A stretch of 16,258 nucleotides of DNA from Chloroflexota bacterium (GCA_015222255.1 JADFUX010000029.1:1-16258), one strand, 5' to 3'; numbered from the stretch's first letter, positions 1 to 9,963 are shown. The notes: generated from the sequence alone by a model not told the origin. Translations and numbers: made by a program.

Positions 1-146
1 CGCTAATTGAATGTATTTTCACAGGCCAGTATAGCAAATAGCATCTCGTTTGGTAATGCTTATTCCTGGTTCCTGGGTTTCAGCGTTTTTTGACCGTTCA
101 AGTCAGATTCCCTACCATTCGGAGACTCGGATTCGCGATTTGATTT
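1..146. other. Region downstream of ligA, no gene seen
   Basis: These bases follow the ligA stop codon (TAG at 147-149 on the minus strand). I find no open frame of useful length and no hairpin followed by a T-run. The only local patterns are a short TTCCTGG direct repeat near 62-75 and a weak inverted repeat, TTGACCGTTCAA, near 89-100. Neither is convincing as a terminator, so the end of the ligA transcript is not placed. Confidence 0.4.
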
Positions 147-2333
<2,187 letters not shown>

Positions 2334-2345
2334 TCATTTCTCCCA

Positions 2346-2373
2346 GCTATGCCACCGCCTTGGCAGGTGTCAA
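2346..2373 (-). promoter_or_regulatory. Candidate sigma-70 promoter for ligA
   Basis: The minus strand shows a perfect -35 hexamer TTGACA (2373-2368), then 16 bases, then CATAGC (2351-2346), which matches only the ATA core of a -10 box. It faces ligA and would give an untranslated leader of roughly 190 bases. The -10 is weak and no expression evidence is available, so this is a candidate only. Confidence 0.25.
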
Positions 2374-2400
2374 AGTGGCCGTGAGGGAAGGGAGCAGGGG

Positions 2401-2417
2401 ACAGCGGTACGCGCTGT
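2401..2417 (-). terminator. Hairpin downstream of fdhA1, possible terminator
   Basis: ACAGCG (2401-2406) and CGCTGT (2412-2417) form a perfect 6-bp stem with a 5-base loop, about 57 bases after the fdhA1 stop codon. On the minus strand it is followed by CCCCTGCTCCC rather than a T-run, so it is not a classical intrinsic terminator. It could stabilise the 3' end of the transcript or be chance. Confidence 0.2.
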
Positions 2418-2473
2418 GTCACAATATGGCCAACGGCAATTATGGAACGACCGGCTTGGATCCCGTCACAGCT

Positions 2474-2683
2474 TTACCATTTCTCCTGAGACAATCTTAG
2501 TATAAGCCATGTTCTAAGGCGCTCATCTAGCTTGCCTAGCCATGATTCTATCTTGCGTATGTCTCCACTCGCCAGTGCACTTTTCTCTTCCTTTGTCAGG
2601 TTGTAGTCTTTCAAAGCCTCGGCGGGATTTTCGGCCAGCCGTGCCAGGAAGGCATTATCCTGTGCAGCTCTATCCAGCACAGC
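2474..2683 (-). repeat. C-terminal module of fdhA1, paralogue of the 94-aa protein
   Basis: The last 69 residues of FdhA1 (AVLDRAAQDNAFLARLAENP onwards, ending RLSQEKW) align with residues 25-94 of the small protein encoded at 9137-9421, with one single-residue gap. By eye about 50 of 70 positions are identical, including LASGDIR, IESWLGKLD and the terminal RLSQEKW. The other formate dehydrogenase in the window lacks this tail. The pattern '..F...L..NP..AL..Y.LT.EE..AL..GD' resembles short helical families such as the LigA subunit of protocatechuate dioxygenase or NHLP-type leader peptides. That is a resemblance of pattern only. Confidence 0.85.
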
Positions 2684-5437
2684 CAACACGGCATTTACAG
2701 CAGAGACTTTAAACTCGGGAATCTTGGCTACTGGGTCAAGAGCATCACTGGTGAGGATATTTGCTGCTGCTTCATGCCAGTGGAAGGGCATGAAGACAAC
2801 CCCGGGAGGTGATTTCTCGGTGATATGGACTGGAACCTCGATCTGACCTCTCTTTGAGGCAACTACTATCAAATCGCTCTCTATGAGCCCGAGTTTCGTC
2901 GCATCACTAGGATGCATTTCGATAGCGCCCTCCGGCCTGAGTTTGCTGAGCACCCCGGAGCGCCGGCTCATTGTGCCAGTGTGCCAGTGTTCAAGGATCC
3001 GTCCCGTGGTGAGAATCAATGGGTAGCTCTTAGATACTGATTCTGCTGGTGGAATGTGATCCATAGCATGGAACTTGCCTCGCCCCCGCGCAAAGCCATC
3101 CTGATACAGATAAGGCGTTCCTGGATGCGAGCTGTCTGGGCAAGGCCATTGCAGGCCATCCTGGTCAAGGCGATCAAAGCGGATACCGCCATAAATAGGG
3201 GTAAGGGAGGCAATTTCTTCCATAATCTGGGCAGCACTCTCATAGCCAAATGGGTGTCCCATCCTCTCCGCCAGGGCAGATATAATTTCCCAATCAGCTC
3301 TCGCCTCTCCGGGCGGCATAAGCGCTTGCCTTATTCTCTGAATCCGCCTCTCGGTATTGGTAAAGGTGCCCTCCTTTTCCGCGAAGGCGGCGGCGGGCAA
3401 AACAACGTCAGCCAGCCAGGCGGTCTCAGATAGAAAGATATCTTGAACTACCAGAAACTCAACTTTGTTTAGCGCCTGTGCAGTATGCTCAAGGTAGGGC
3501 TCACTTAGCATAGGGTTCTCACCCATAACATAAAGCCCCTTGATATTCCCTTTGTTGATGCCATCAGCTACCTCGGTAACCACTACTCCAGGACGGTCGC
3601 TTAATTCGCATCCCCAAGCGGTTTCAAACTTCATTCTCACCGCAGGCTCAACAACCTTTTGATAGCCGGGATACACATTGGGGAGTGCTCCCATATCACA
3701 AGCGCCTTGGACATTGTTCTGACCCCGGAGGGGACTGAATCCGGTGCCTTCCCTGCCCATATTGCCGGTGAGAAGAAGCAAATTTGCTACGCTTTTTACA
3801 TTGTCTGTGCCAGTTATGTGCTGGGTTATTCCCATTCCGTAGAGTACGCAGGCACTCTTCGCCTCTCCAAACAGGTGGGCAGCCGCCTCTAAATCGGACT
3901 GAGGCACCCCCGTTATTGTCTCCACTGCTTCGGGACTGTATTTTTCCACAAGCTGGCGCAGATCCTCAAAACCTTCGGTGCGTTCCTCAATGAATCCTGT
4001 GTTCTCAAGGCCGTCTCTGATAATCACATGCATCAGTCCATTGATAAGAGCGACATCTGTTCCTGGCTTGTGGTGAAGCTGGACAGTGGCATATTCGTCG
4101 AGTTCCGTGGAGCGCGGGTCAGCAAGAATGAGCTTAGCCCCACCAAACTTGACTCTCCTCTTAATTATAGAACCAATAATGGGGTGACATTCGGTGGTGT
4201 TTGAACCAGTGACGAAGAAGAGGTCCGTCTTTTCAAAATCGCGATAAGAATTGCTCATTGCCCCTTGACCGAAAGCGGCGATGCCGCCAACCACAGTGGA
4301 GGCATGGCATAGTCGGGCACAATGGTCAATGTTGTTGGTGCCTATCACAGCACGGGCGAATTTTTGCATAACGTAGTTCTCTTCGTTAGTGCACTTCGCC
4401 GAGCTTAGGATGGCGATACCATCCGGCCCATAATTCTCTTTGAGCTCCAGGAGTCTCTTTGCTGCCAGTTCAAGAGCTTCATCCCAGGTAGCTTCGCGGA
4501 AGATTTCGTGCAACTGCCCATCCTGACCTAGTTTTCGTGAAGTGCCAGGTATTCGGATGAGGGGTGTGGTTAGCCTCTCGGGATGGCTGACGAAATCGTA
4601 TCCCCAGCGTCCCTTGACGCACAGGCTGCCTTTGTTAGTGGCGCCCTCAGGGTCACCACGCACGGAAACAATCTCGTTATCTCGAACGCCCAAGTAGAGA
4701 GAGCAGCCAACTCCACAATAGGGACAGATGGTCTTAACTTCCTTGACAGGTGCCTTCTCCCATTTAGGCACTAGGGCCCCAGTAGGACATCGAGAAATGC
4801 ACTCTCCACAGGATTTGCAAATGGACTCGATAATCGGCTTATCTCCAAAGGTGCTTACTTTCGCCGAGTAGCCTCGGAAAGCCAAGTCGATGGCACCAAC
4901 GACGGCTATTTCGTGACAAGCCCGTACACATATGCCACAAAGGATACACTTGTTCGGGTCACGCTCAAATGCTGGATGGCTTCGATCGATAGGAAGCACT
5001 TGCGTGCCTTTCCGCAGGCGCTCGATGTGCTCCTGTTCCATACCCAGGTATCGAGCGATTTTGAGCAACTCACATTGCTGGTTTACAGCGCAGGTAAGGC
5101 AATCACCATGATGATTGGCGATGATAAGCTCCATAGTAATACGGCGTGACTTGGTTACTCTCGCTGTCTCAGTATGTACCACCATGCCCTCGGTCGCTGG
5201 AGTAGTGCATGAGCTAACTAAGCCGCGCATTCCTTCGATCTCGACCACACAGAGGCGACAAGCTCCATAGGGCTTGAGATCAGGGTCGTAACACAGCGTC
5301 GGGATATAAATGCCGGCACTCAGTGCTGCTTCAAGCACAGTGGCACCCTTTGTTGCTACTACCTGGCGACCGTTAATGGTTAAGCTTATGGTGTCTGTTT
5401 TCTTTTCCTCTACTCTGCTTGGAGTAACTGTAACCAT
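2474..5437 (-). CDS. Formate dehydrogenase alpha subunit, NAD(P)-linked soluble type, Cys form, with extra C-terminal module
   Basis: This is a 987-residue molybdopterin oxidoreductase predicted to interconvert formate and CO2 in the cytoplasm. Domains in order: NuoG-type [2Fe-2S] ferredoxin (C49, C60, C63, C77); an intact His-Cys [4Fe-4S] motif (H109, C113, C116, C122); a two-cluster ferredoxin (C164/C167/C170/C174 and C207/C210/C213/C217); the MopB [4Fe-4S] (C238, C241, C245, C273); the bis-MGD catalytic domain with C377-H378 in HCARLCHAST and the Arg of PLRGQNNVQG; and a molybdopterin dinucleotide-binding domain. Cysteine occupies the position of selenocysteine in E. coli FdhF. There is no twin-arginine leader. 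Residues 919-987 lie beyond the normal family end and match the 94-residue protein of the same operon. The ATG has AAGGAGG six bases upstream. The gene follows the NuoF-like gene by 26 bases, so it is the alpha subunit of that complex. A related molybdopterin reductase of another substrate cannot be excluded, but the motifs favour formate. Confidence 0.92.
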   Translation of the reverse strand: MVTVTPSRVEEKKTDTISLTINGRQVVATKGATVLEAALSAGIYIPTLCYDPDLKPYGACRLCVVEIEGMRGLVSSCTTPATEGMVVHTETARVTKSRRITMELIIANHHGDCLTCAVNQQCELLKIARYLGMEQEHIERLRKGTQVLPIDRSHPAFERDPNKCILCGICVRACHEIAVVGAIDLAFRGYSAKVSTFGDKPIIESICKSCGECISRCPTGALVPKWEKAPVKEVKTICPYCGVGCSLYLGVRDNEIVSVRGDPEGATNKGSLCVKGRWGYDFVSHPERLTTPLIRIPGTSRKLGQDGQLHEIFREATWDEALELAAKRLLELKENYGPDGIAILSSAKCTNEENYVMQKFARAVIGTNNIDHCARLCHASTVVGGIAAFGQGAMSNSYRDFEKTDLFFVTGSNTTECHPIIGSIIKRRVKFGGAKLILADPRSTELDEYATVQLHHKPGTDVALINGLMHVIIRDGLENTGFIEERTEGFEDLRQLVEKYSPEAVETITGVPQSDLEAAAHLFGEAKSACVLYGMGITQHITGTDNVKSVANLLLLTGNMGREGTGFSPLRGQNNVQGACDMGALPNVYPGYQKVVEPAVRMKFETAWGCELSDRPGVVVTEVADGINKGNIKGLYVMGENPMLSEPYLEHTAQALNKVEFLVVQDIFLSETAWLADVVLPAAAFAEKEGTFTNTERRIQRIRQALMPPGEARADWEIISALAERMGHPFGYESAAQIMEEIASLTPIYGGIRFDRLDQDGLQWPCPDSSHPGTPYLYQDGFARGRGKFHAMDHIPPAESVSKSYPLILTTGRILEHWHTGTMSRRSGVLSKLRPEGAIEMHPSDATKLGLIESDLIVVASKRGQIEVPVHITEKSPPGVVFMPFHWHEAAANILTSDALDPVAKIPEFKVSAVNAVLAVLDRAAQDNAFLARLAENPAEALKDYNLTKEEKSALASGDIRKIESWLGKLDERLRTWLILRLSQEKW

Positions 5438-5463
5438 TCTTCGCCTCCTTTCTTGCCCATTTA

Positions 5464-8400
5464 CTAGTCCTCCTCAAGGTCGCATCTCAAGCACCGCCTT
5501 GCCTCCTCGACTGCCAGTTCTTCTCCAAGACTGAGCTCCACCTCGGCAAAGCTGCTAAGTCGCTCACTCAAAGAAGCTAGAGTGGGTATTGGAATGCGTT
5601 GTTTTTCCCCCTCCTCCATCTCAGGCAATGCTTCTAGCTCCTCGGGTGACGCCAGCGTTTCGTCTATGACTCCACTGCCGCCTAAGTATTTGTCAATTGA
5701 GATTGCTGCCTGCCTTCCGGCAGCGATAGCATCGATGACTATGGCTGGCCCAGTCACGGCATCACCGCCAGCGAAAACACCTTCTCTAGGTGTGGCCAAA
5801 GTATCGGTGTCAACCCGCAACGTGTTCCCTCTTTCCAGGGGAAGCCCGAATTGTTCTGGAGACTCCGGCATCTGGCCGATAGCAGCAATCACGGTATCAA
5901 AGAAAGAGCTGAATTCACTACCTTCAATTGGAACTGGACGCCTTCTGCCGCTGGCATCCGTTGTCCCCAGTTCCATGCGAATGCATGTAAGCTCTATCTT
6001 GCCGTTTTTTCTCGCTATTCTGTTGGGGGCAGCAAGAAACTCTATCTTTACCCCTTCACGTATTGCCTCCTCTATCTCTTCTTCGCTTGCTGGCATCTCA
6101 TCCTTGGTGCGCCGATAGATGATTGTCACCTGTTTAGCACCAAGGCGAAGTGCGCTGCGGGAAGCATCTATGGCGGCGTTGCCTCCACCAATGACGGCCA
6201 CTGTGTTCCCTACCCTCACCGTATTTCCCATACTTATTTCTCTAAGGAAGGATACACCATCCATGACCTCAGGGCTATCCTCCCCTTCTATCCCTAACTT
6301 GGTTCCTTGGTGAGCACCAATGGCGAGGAAAACGGCATTGTAGCCATGTTCAAAAAGCTCATCCACAGAGCCAGTCCTGCTGTTTGTCCTTATATCAACT
6401 CCAACGCCTCTTATCTCCTCAACCTCCTCAGCCAATACTTCTCTAGGCAAGCGGTATTCAGGAATACCGTACCTCATCATACCGCCTGGCTCAGGAAGCG
6501 CCTCGAAAACAGTAACTGCATGTCCTCGCCTGGCCAAGTAATAAGCTGCAGTGAGGCCTGCCGGCCCCGAGCCAACGATGGCAACTCCCTTGTTCGTAGC
6601 TGGGGCGCTCTTTGCTCCTGCTTTCCAAAGTCCGTTTCCTCTCTCTGCGGCAAAGCGCTTGAGTGCTCTGATGGCAATGGCTTCGTCCACTTGTCCACGC
6701 CGACACTTGGCTTCACATGGGTGCGGGCAGACGTGTCCACAAATTGAGGGAAACGGTATTCTCTCTCGAATTACCGCCAATGCCTGGTCAAACTGTCCCT
6801 GTGCAATGAAGCGAAGATAGCGAGGCACATCCACACCCGCAGGACACGTGTGACTACAGGGTGCTTTCACCAACCCTTTGCACACTGCAGCAGGACAATG
6901 GTGTCTCTTAATATGCTCTTCATACTCATCCCGGAAGTAGCGTATACTGGTAAGGACCGGATTGGGAGCGGTCTGGCCCAGGCCACATAGGGAACTATCC
7001 TTGACCGATTCAGCCAACTCCAGAAGCAATTCAATGTCTTCGGGGTTACCCCGCCCATTGCTTATATCGTCGAGGATATCCAGCATCTGCTTAGTACCCC
7101 ACCGACACGGTATGCATTTACCACACGATTCCGCCTGAGTAAAGGTGAGGAAAAACTTGGTGACATCGACCATGCAGGTGTCTTCATCCATCAGCACCAT
7201 GCCCCCAGAACCCATAATTGAACCAGCCTGGGCCAAGGATTCATAGTCGACTGGCAGATCTATCAGACTTGCCGGTATGACACCGCCTGATGGACCACCA
7301 GTTTGAACTGCCTTGAGACGTTTTCCTTCAGGAATGCCTCCACCTATGTCATAGACAATCTCGCGCAGACTGATTCCCATAGGGACCTCGATAAGTCCAG
7401 TGTGGACCACTTTGCCTGCCAGCGAAAAATTCTTGGTGCCCTTGCTTTTTTCTGTGCCATAGCTGGCATACCAGCCAGCGCCCTTTTGCAGAATAGCCGA
7501 GACATTGCTCCAGGTCTCCACATTATTGATATTTGTTGGCTTTCCCCACAGGCCAGACTGAGCCGGAAATGGGGGGCGGGGGTTAGGCATGCCCCGCCTG
7601 CCTTCAATGGAGGCCATCAGTGCCGTCTCCTCACCACATACGAAAGCGCCTGCACCCTCCTTTATCTTGATATGAAAGTCGAAGCCACAGCCCAGTATGT
7701 TTTTGCCTAAAAGCCCATATTCCTCCATTTGCTTCAGAGCAATCTGCAGCCTTTGAATCGCCAGTGGATACTCTGCTCGAATATAAATGTAACCCTCTGT
7801 CGCACCAATCGCGTAAGCACCAATAAGCATTCCTTCTAGCACAGCATGTGGGTCACCCTCAAGAAGTGCTCGGTCCATGAATGCGCCAGGGTCGCCTTCG
7901 TCAGCATTGCATACTACATATTTAATGTCGCCTGGAGCATCATGACAGAACTGCCATTTGACTCCCGTAGGAAAGCCAGCGCCGCCACGACCGCGCAATC
8001 CTGATTTCTTTATTTCATCAATTACTTCTTGACCTTTCATTCTCAGCGCTTTGGCTAAGCCCTCGTAGCCGCTATTGGCAATATAGTGGTTGATATTTTC
8101 TGGGTCGATATTTCCGCAATTGCGCAAAGAGATGCGGACTTGGGGCTTGAGCACCGGCAAGTCAAAGAGCCTCGGGATGCCGTCCAAAGTGCCCTCACCA
8201 CGAGTGCCCAACGCCAGGTCAGGGCGAGGATTGCCGGCAACTAGATAATCATCAACAATTTCCGATATAAGCTCGGAGGTAAGATCGCCATAGAAGACAC
8301 TTGGCATGCCAGGCTTAACTAGTTCAATCAGGGGCTCAGCGTAGCAAAGTCCTATGCAACCAACTCGAAGAATTTCAGCTGGAATGTGCTCCTGCACCAA

Positions 8401-8544
8401 CTTTTTATTAAGGGCGTCGAGTACATCTTCAGCACCAGCAGCTCGCCCACAAGTGCCCATGCCAATCAGGACGCGAAGTTTATCGCTCTGCTGCATTGCT
8501 TTCCACTGTGAGATCGCTTGCTCTCTGGCGTCCTCGAAGTTCAT
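5464..8544 (-). CDS. NuoF-like NADH-binding flavoprotein fused to a GltD-type FAD/NADPH oxidoreductase (formate dehydrogenase beta subunit)
   Basis: This 1026-residue diaphorase subunit should pass electrons between nicotinamides and the formate dehydrogenase alpha subunit. The N-terminal part (1-100) is a thioredoxin-like [2Fe-2S] region with GMGTCG and GCIGLC (C32, C63, C67), as in HydB/HndC proteins. Then come the FMN/NADH domain (GLRGRGGAGFPTG, 182-194; ADEGDPGAFMDR; CGEETALM), an SLBB region and a [4Fe-4S] site (C474, C477, C480, C520). From about residue 550 a GltD/DPD-type module follows: cysteines 563, 567, 602, 606, 610 and 614, the FAD motif VGSGPAG (657-663), the NADPH motif IGGGNAAID with YRR, and AGGDAVTGPA; it ends with CLRC. 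NuoF proteins usually end near residue 550, so this is a true fusion. The frame opens earlier at a GTG (8565), but the ATG at 8544 has GAGGAGG just upstream and is chosen. It lies between the NuoE-like and alpha-subunit genes. Two nicotinamide sites suggest NAD/NADP coupling or bifurcation, which is inference. Confidence 0.93.
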   Translation of the reverse strand: MNFEDAREQAISQWKAMQQSDKLRVLIGMGTCGRAAGAEDVLDALNKKLVQEHIPAEILRVGCIGLCYAEPLIELVKPGMPSVFYGDLTSELISEIVDDYLVAGNPRPDLALGTRGEGTLDGIPRLFDLPVLKPQVRISLRNCGNIDPENINHYIANSGYEGLAKALRMKGQEVIDEIKKSGLRGRGGAGFPTGVKWQFCHDAPGDIKYVVCNADEGDPGAFMDRALLEGDPHAVLEGMLIGAYAIGATEGYIYIRAEYPLAIQRLQIALKQMEEYGLLGKNILGCGFDFHIKIKEGAGAFVCGEETALMASIEGRRGMPNPRPPFPAQSGLWGKPTNINNVETWSNVSAILQKGAGWYASYGTEKSKGTKNFSLAGKVVHTGLIEVPMGISLREIVYDIGGGIPEGKRLKAVQTGGPSGGVIPASLIDLPVDYESLAQAGSIMGSGGMVLMDEDTCMVDVTKFFLTFTQAESCGKCIPCRWGTKQMLDILDDISNGRGNPEDIELLLELAESVKDSSLCGLGQTAPNPVLTSIRYFRDEYEEHIKRHHCPAAVCKGLVKAPCSHTCPAGVDVPRYLRFIAQGQFDQALAVIRERIPFPSICGHVCPHPCEAKCRRGQVDEAIAIRALKRFAAERGNGLWKAGAKSAPATNKGVAIVGSGPAGLTAAYYLARRGHAVTVFEALPEPGGMMRYGIPEYRLPREVLAEEVEEIRGVGVDIRTNSRTGSVDELFEHGYNAVFLAIGAHQGTKLGIEGEDSPEVMDGVSFLREISMGNTVRVGNTVAVIGGGNAAIDASRSALRLGAKQVTIIYRRTKDEMPASEEEIEEAIREGVKIEFLAAPNRIARKNGKIELTCIRMELGTTDASGRRRPVPIEGSEFSSFFDTVIAAIGQMPESPEQFGLPLERGNTLRVDTDTLATPREGVFAGGDAVTGPAIVIDAIAAGRQAAISIDKYLGGSGVIDETLASPEELEALPEMEEGEKQRIPIPTLASLSERLSSFAEVELSLGEELAVEEARRCLRCDLEED

Positions 8545-8556
8545 GGCACCTCCTCT
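8545..8556 (-). promoter_or_regulatory. Ribosome binding site deciding the start of the NuoF-GltD gene
   Basis: On the minus strand AGAGGAGGTGCC runs directly into the ATG at 8544, giving a strong GGAGG with four bases (TGCC) before the start. The in-frame GTG at 8565 lies upstream of this site and would put the binding site inside the coding region, so 8544 is preferred. Confidence 0.8.
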
Positions 8557-8608
8557 CTTGTGCACTATTGTTCGACAAATCGCTCGGCCCTCCTAGAAGC
8601 CGAAAACA

Positions 8609-9121
8609 CTAGCTACTGCCATTGCCCAGCGTCTCTCTGACCTTTGCGGTCGACATCCTACCCTGGACTTTATCGTTCACCACCATAACTGGTGCTAAGG
8701 CACAGGCACCAAAACAAGCCACTGTCTCCAGTGAATATTCAAAGTCCGATGTGGTCTCACCGGGCTTAACACCCAGATGTTTTTCCACCTCGCGGAGAAT
8801 ACGGGCGCCGCCACGCACATGACAGGCGGTGCCGCGACAGACTGTGATCATGTTCCGGCCTGAGGGTACAAGCCTAAACTGAGCATAGAATGTGACCACG
8901 CCGAACACTGTGCTTTCGGGCAAATTGAGGAACTTGGCTATCTTTCTCATCGCTGTCTCCGGCAGGTAGCCAAAGGCCAGTTGGACTTGCTGCAGGATAG
9001 GAATGAGCTGGTCCTCGTTTCGCTGATAGGAGGACAAAATCCCGTTTAGGCGTTCCTCAATAGTTGCCTCACGCCCTAACACAGGCGCCTGAGTGTCTTC
9101 CGCTACCAAAGGATTTGCCAT
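8609..9121 (-). CDS. NuoE-like [2Fe-2S] subunit (formate dehydrogenase gamma subunit)
   Basis: This 170-residue thioredoxin-fold iron-sulfur protein is of the 24-kDa complex I / HydC / HndA type. It normally docks on the NuoF-like subunit and carries one [2Fe-2S] cluster near the FMN. Visible are the N-terminal helical part (LIPILQQVQLAFGYLPETAM), then TVFGVVTFYAQF, and the four cluster cysteines in the family spacing: C95 and C100 in CRGTACHVRG, C136 and C140 in CFGACALAPVM. The length is normal. The frame continues to a GTG at 9133, but the ATG at 9121 has GAGGTG at a good distance and is the better start. It begins 15 bases after the 94-residue gene ends and precedes the NuoF-GltD gene by 64 bases. 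With these neighbours it forms the diaphorase part of a soluble formate dehydrogenase. Confidence 0.94.
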   Translation of the reverse strand: MANPLVAEDTQAPVLGREATIEERLNGILSSYQRNEDQLIPILQQVQLAFGYLPETAMRKIAKFLNLPESTVFGVVTFYAQFRLVPSGRNMITVCRGTACHVRGGARILREVEKHLGVKPGETTSDFEYSLETVACFGACALAPVMVVNDKVQGRMSTAKVRETLGNGSS

Positions 9122-9136
9122 TTGACACCTCACTAT

Positions 9137-9421
9137 TTACCATTTCTCTTGTGACAGCCGGCACCACAGCCACCTGCTTAGCTCTTTGTCTAGCTTGCCT
9201 AGCCAAGACTCTATTCTCCTGATGTCACCGCTAGCCAAAGCTGCCCTCTCTTCGACAGTCAAGGAATAGTACTCTTTGAGAGCCTCTTGAGGATTTGCGG
9301 CTAATCGTGCCAGGAATTCCGGCTCAGTAGCCGCCCTCTTAAGAACGGCGCGCAACTCCTCCCGCACCAATGCCACCTCCCCACCGGGGTTTACCTTCTT
9401 CACTTCAATCCCTCTAGTCAT
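9137..9421 (-). CDS. Small protein sharing its C-terminal module with FdhA1
   Basis: This 94-residue protein has no function I can name. It starts at an ATG with AGGGGGTG a few bases upstream, a clear ribosome binding site, and is the first gene of the operon that continues with the NuoE-, NuoF-GltD- and FdhA1-type genes. Residues 25-94 match the last 69 residues of FdhA1 (about 50 identities by eye), ending in the same RLSQEKW. No cysteine pair, membrane segment or signal peptide is seen: there is one cysteine near the end, many charged residues and a helical look. The 'NPQEALKEY..LTVEERAALASGD' pattern recalls the LigA/NHLP-like short helical families. Because the same module is fused to the catalytic subunit, a structural or assembly role in the formate dehydrogenase complex is plausible. 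This is inference from position and similarity. Confidence 0.8.
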   Translation of the reverse strand: MTRGIEVKKVNPGGEVALVREELRAVLKRAATEPEFLARLAANPQEALKEYYSLTVEERAALASGDIRRIESWLGKLDKELSRWLWCRLSQEKW

Positions 9422-9426
9422 TTCGC

Positions 9427-9433
9427 ACCCCCT
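9427..9433 (-). promoter_or_regulatory. Ribosome binding site of the 94-aa gene, possibly masked by the leader
   Basis: AGGGGGU on the minus strand lies five bases before the ATG at 9421. The same transcript carries CCCCCU about 115 bases upstream (9550-9545), in and next to the loop of a hairpin, and this can pair perfectly with AGGGGG. This gives two mutually exclusive states on paper. Whether they form in the cell is unknown. Confidence 0.5.
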
Positions 9434-9444
9434 CTGCTTTCATT

Positions 9445-9494
9445 CTACCTGTAGTTTAGCAATCGCTGCAGGGACTGCCATCGTCCACAGGTAG
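9445..9494 (-). promoter_or_regulatory. Leader stem, 8-bp inverted repeat
   Basis: CTACCTGT (9445-9452) and ACAGGTAG (9487-9494) are perfect reverse complements, enclosing 34 bases. In the transcript the 3' arm of this stem ends about 12 bases before the ribosome binding site of the 94-residue gene. It may be part of a folded leader or a widely spaced operator. I do not recognise any known riboswitch class in it. Confidence 0.45.
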
Positions 9495-9501
9495 CAATTT
9501 C

Positions 9502-9532
9502 TAGTACATGTTGGTGCTGCCCCAAAGTACTA
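9502..9532 (-). promoter_or_regulatory. Leader hairpin with nested stems
   Basis: TAGTAC (9502-9507) pairs with GTACTA (9527-9532), and inside it TTGG (9511-9514) pairs with CCAA (9522-9525), leaving a 7-base loop. The two nested stems with a small internal loop look like a real hairpin 80 to 110 bases upstream of the operon start. Parts of it (TTGG..CTGCCC) recur at 9534-9543, so it may instead be a tandem protein-binding site. Confidence 0.4.
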
Positions 9533-9537
9533 ATTGG

Positions 9538-9553
9538 CTGCCCTAGGGGGCAG
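9538..9553 (-). promoter_or_regulatory. Leader hairpin with a C-rich anti-Shine-Dalgarno segment
   Basis: CTGCCC (9538-9543) and GGGCAG (9548-9553) form a perfect 6-bp stem with a 4-base loop. In the minus-strand transcript it reads CUGCCC-CCUA-GGGCAG. The CCCCCU across the stem and loop is complementary to the AGGGGG ribosome binding site of the first gene, suggesting an alternative pairing. No T-run follows, so it is not an intrinsic terminator. Confidence 0.4.
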
Positions 9554-9963
9554 GTATGCTCCACGGTTGGTTCGGCGGTTTGGAAAATTGAGCGCGGGAT
9601 TACGCGTGACGTGGGGGTTTTCGCTTCAGGGGTAGCGCCTAACCAAGGTTCCAGGGCAGGTGACTATCTACCCGCACAACCAAGAACTGCACTGAAGAAA
9701 TCGTGTAGACTTCGTCAGCGAGCTTGTCAGGACATCAAGCGGTATCGTCAAGTTGCGAAGCACCTCAAGGTGCCATTACATCGGAGCGGTAGGAAGACGA
9801 GGTCAGCATGACCGTCAGGGTTGATGGCAAGGGCTACGAGCTTCGCCGCCGGCTTAGCGGTTTTGCCAGTCAAGGTGAACCAAGACCTAGTTGGATGGAG
9901 AACTAGAATAACGGTTGGAGTGCCGGCAAAGCTTCATAATGAGAGCAATGGACAAGCGGCCCT

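Larger units (their letters stand above)
9422..9963. other. Gap of 542 bp between the two formate dehydrogenase transcription units
   Basis: No recognisable gene lies here. The part next to the 94-residue gene (9427-9553) is rich in inverted repeats and is listed separately as a structured leader. The rest holds two small plus-strand frames, the only plus-strand candidates in the window. One ends at 9811, has no good start and is basic (…KRYRQVAKHLKVPLHRSG…). It overlaps by ATGA a 32-codon ORF at 9808-9906 that starts with ATG after GACGAGGTCAGC. They could be remnants of an inserted element or chance. A palindrome GCACCTcaAGGTGC sits at 9760-9773. I see no T-run terminator after the upstream gene. 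Confidence 0.45.

Noticed and set aside
5582..6118. Plus-strand open frame of 178 codons
   Set aside because: It is antisense to the GltD part of the NuoF fusion; the serine/proline-rich composition is typical of a reverse-frame shadow.
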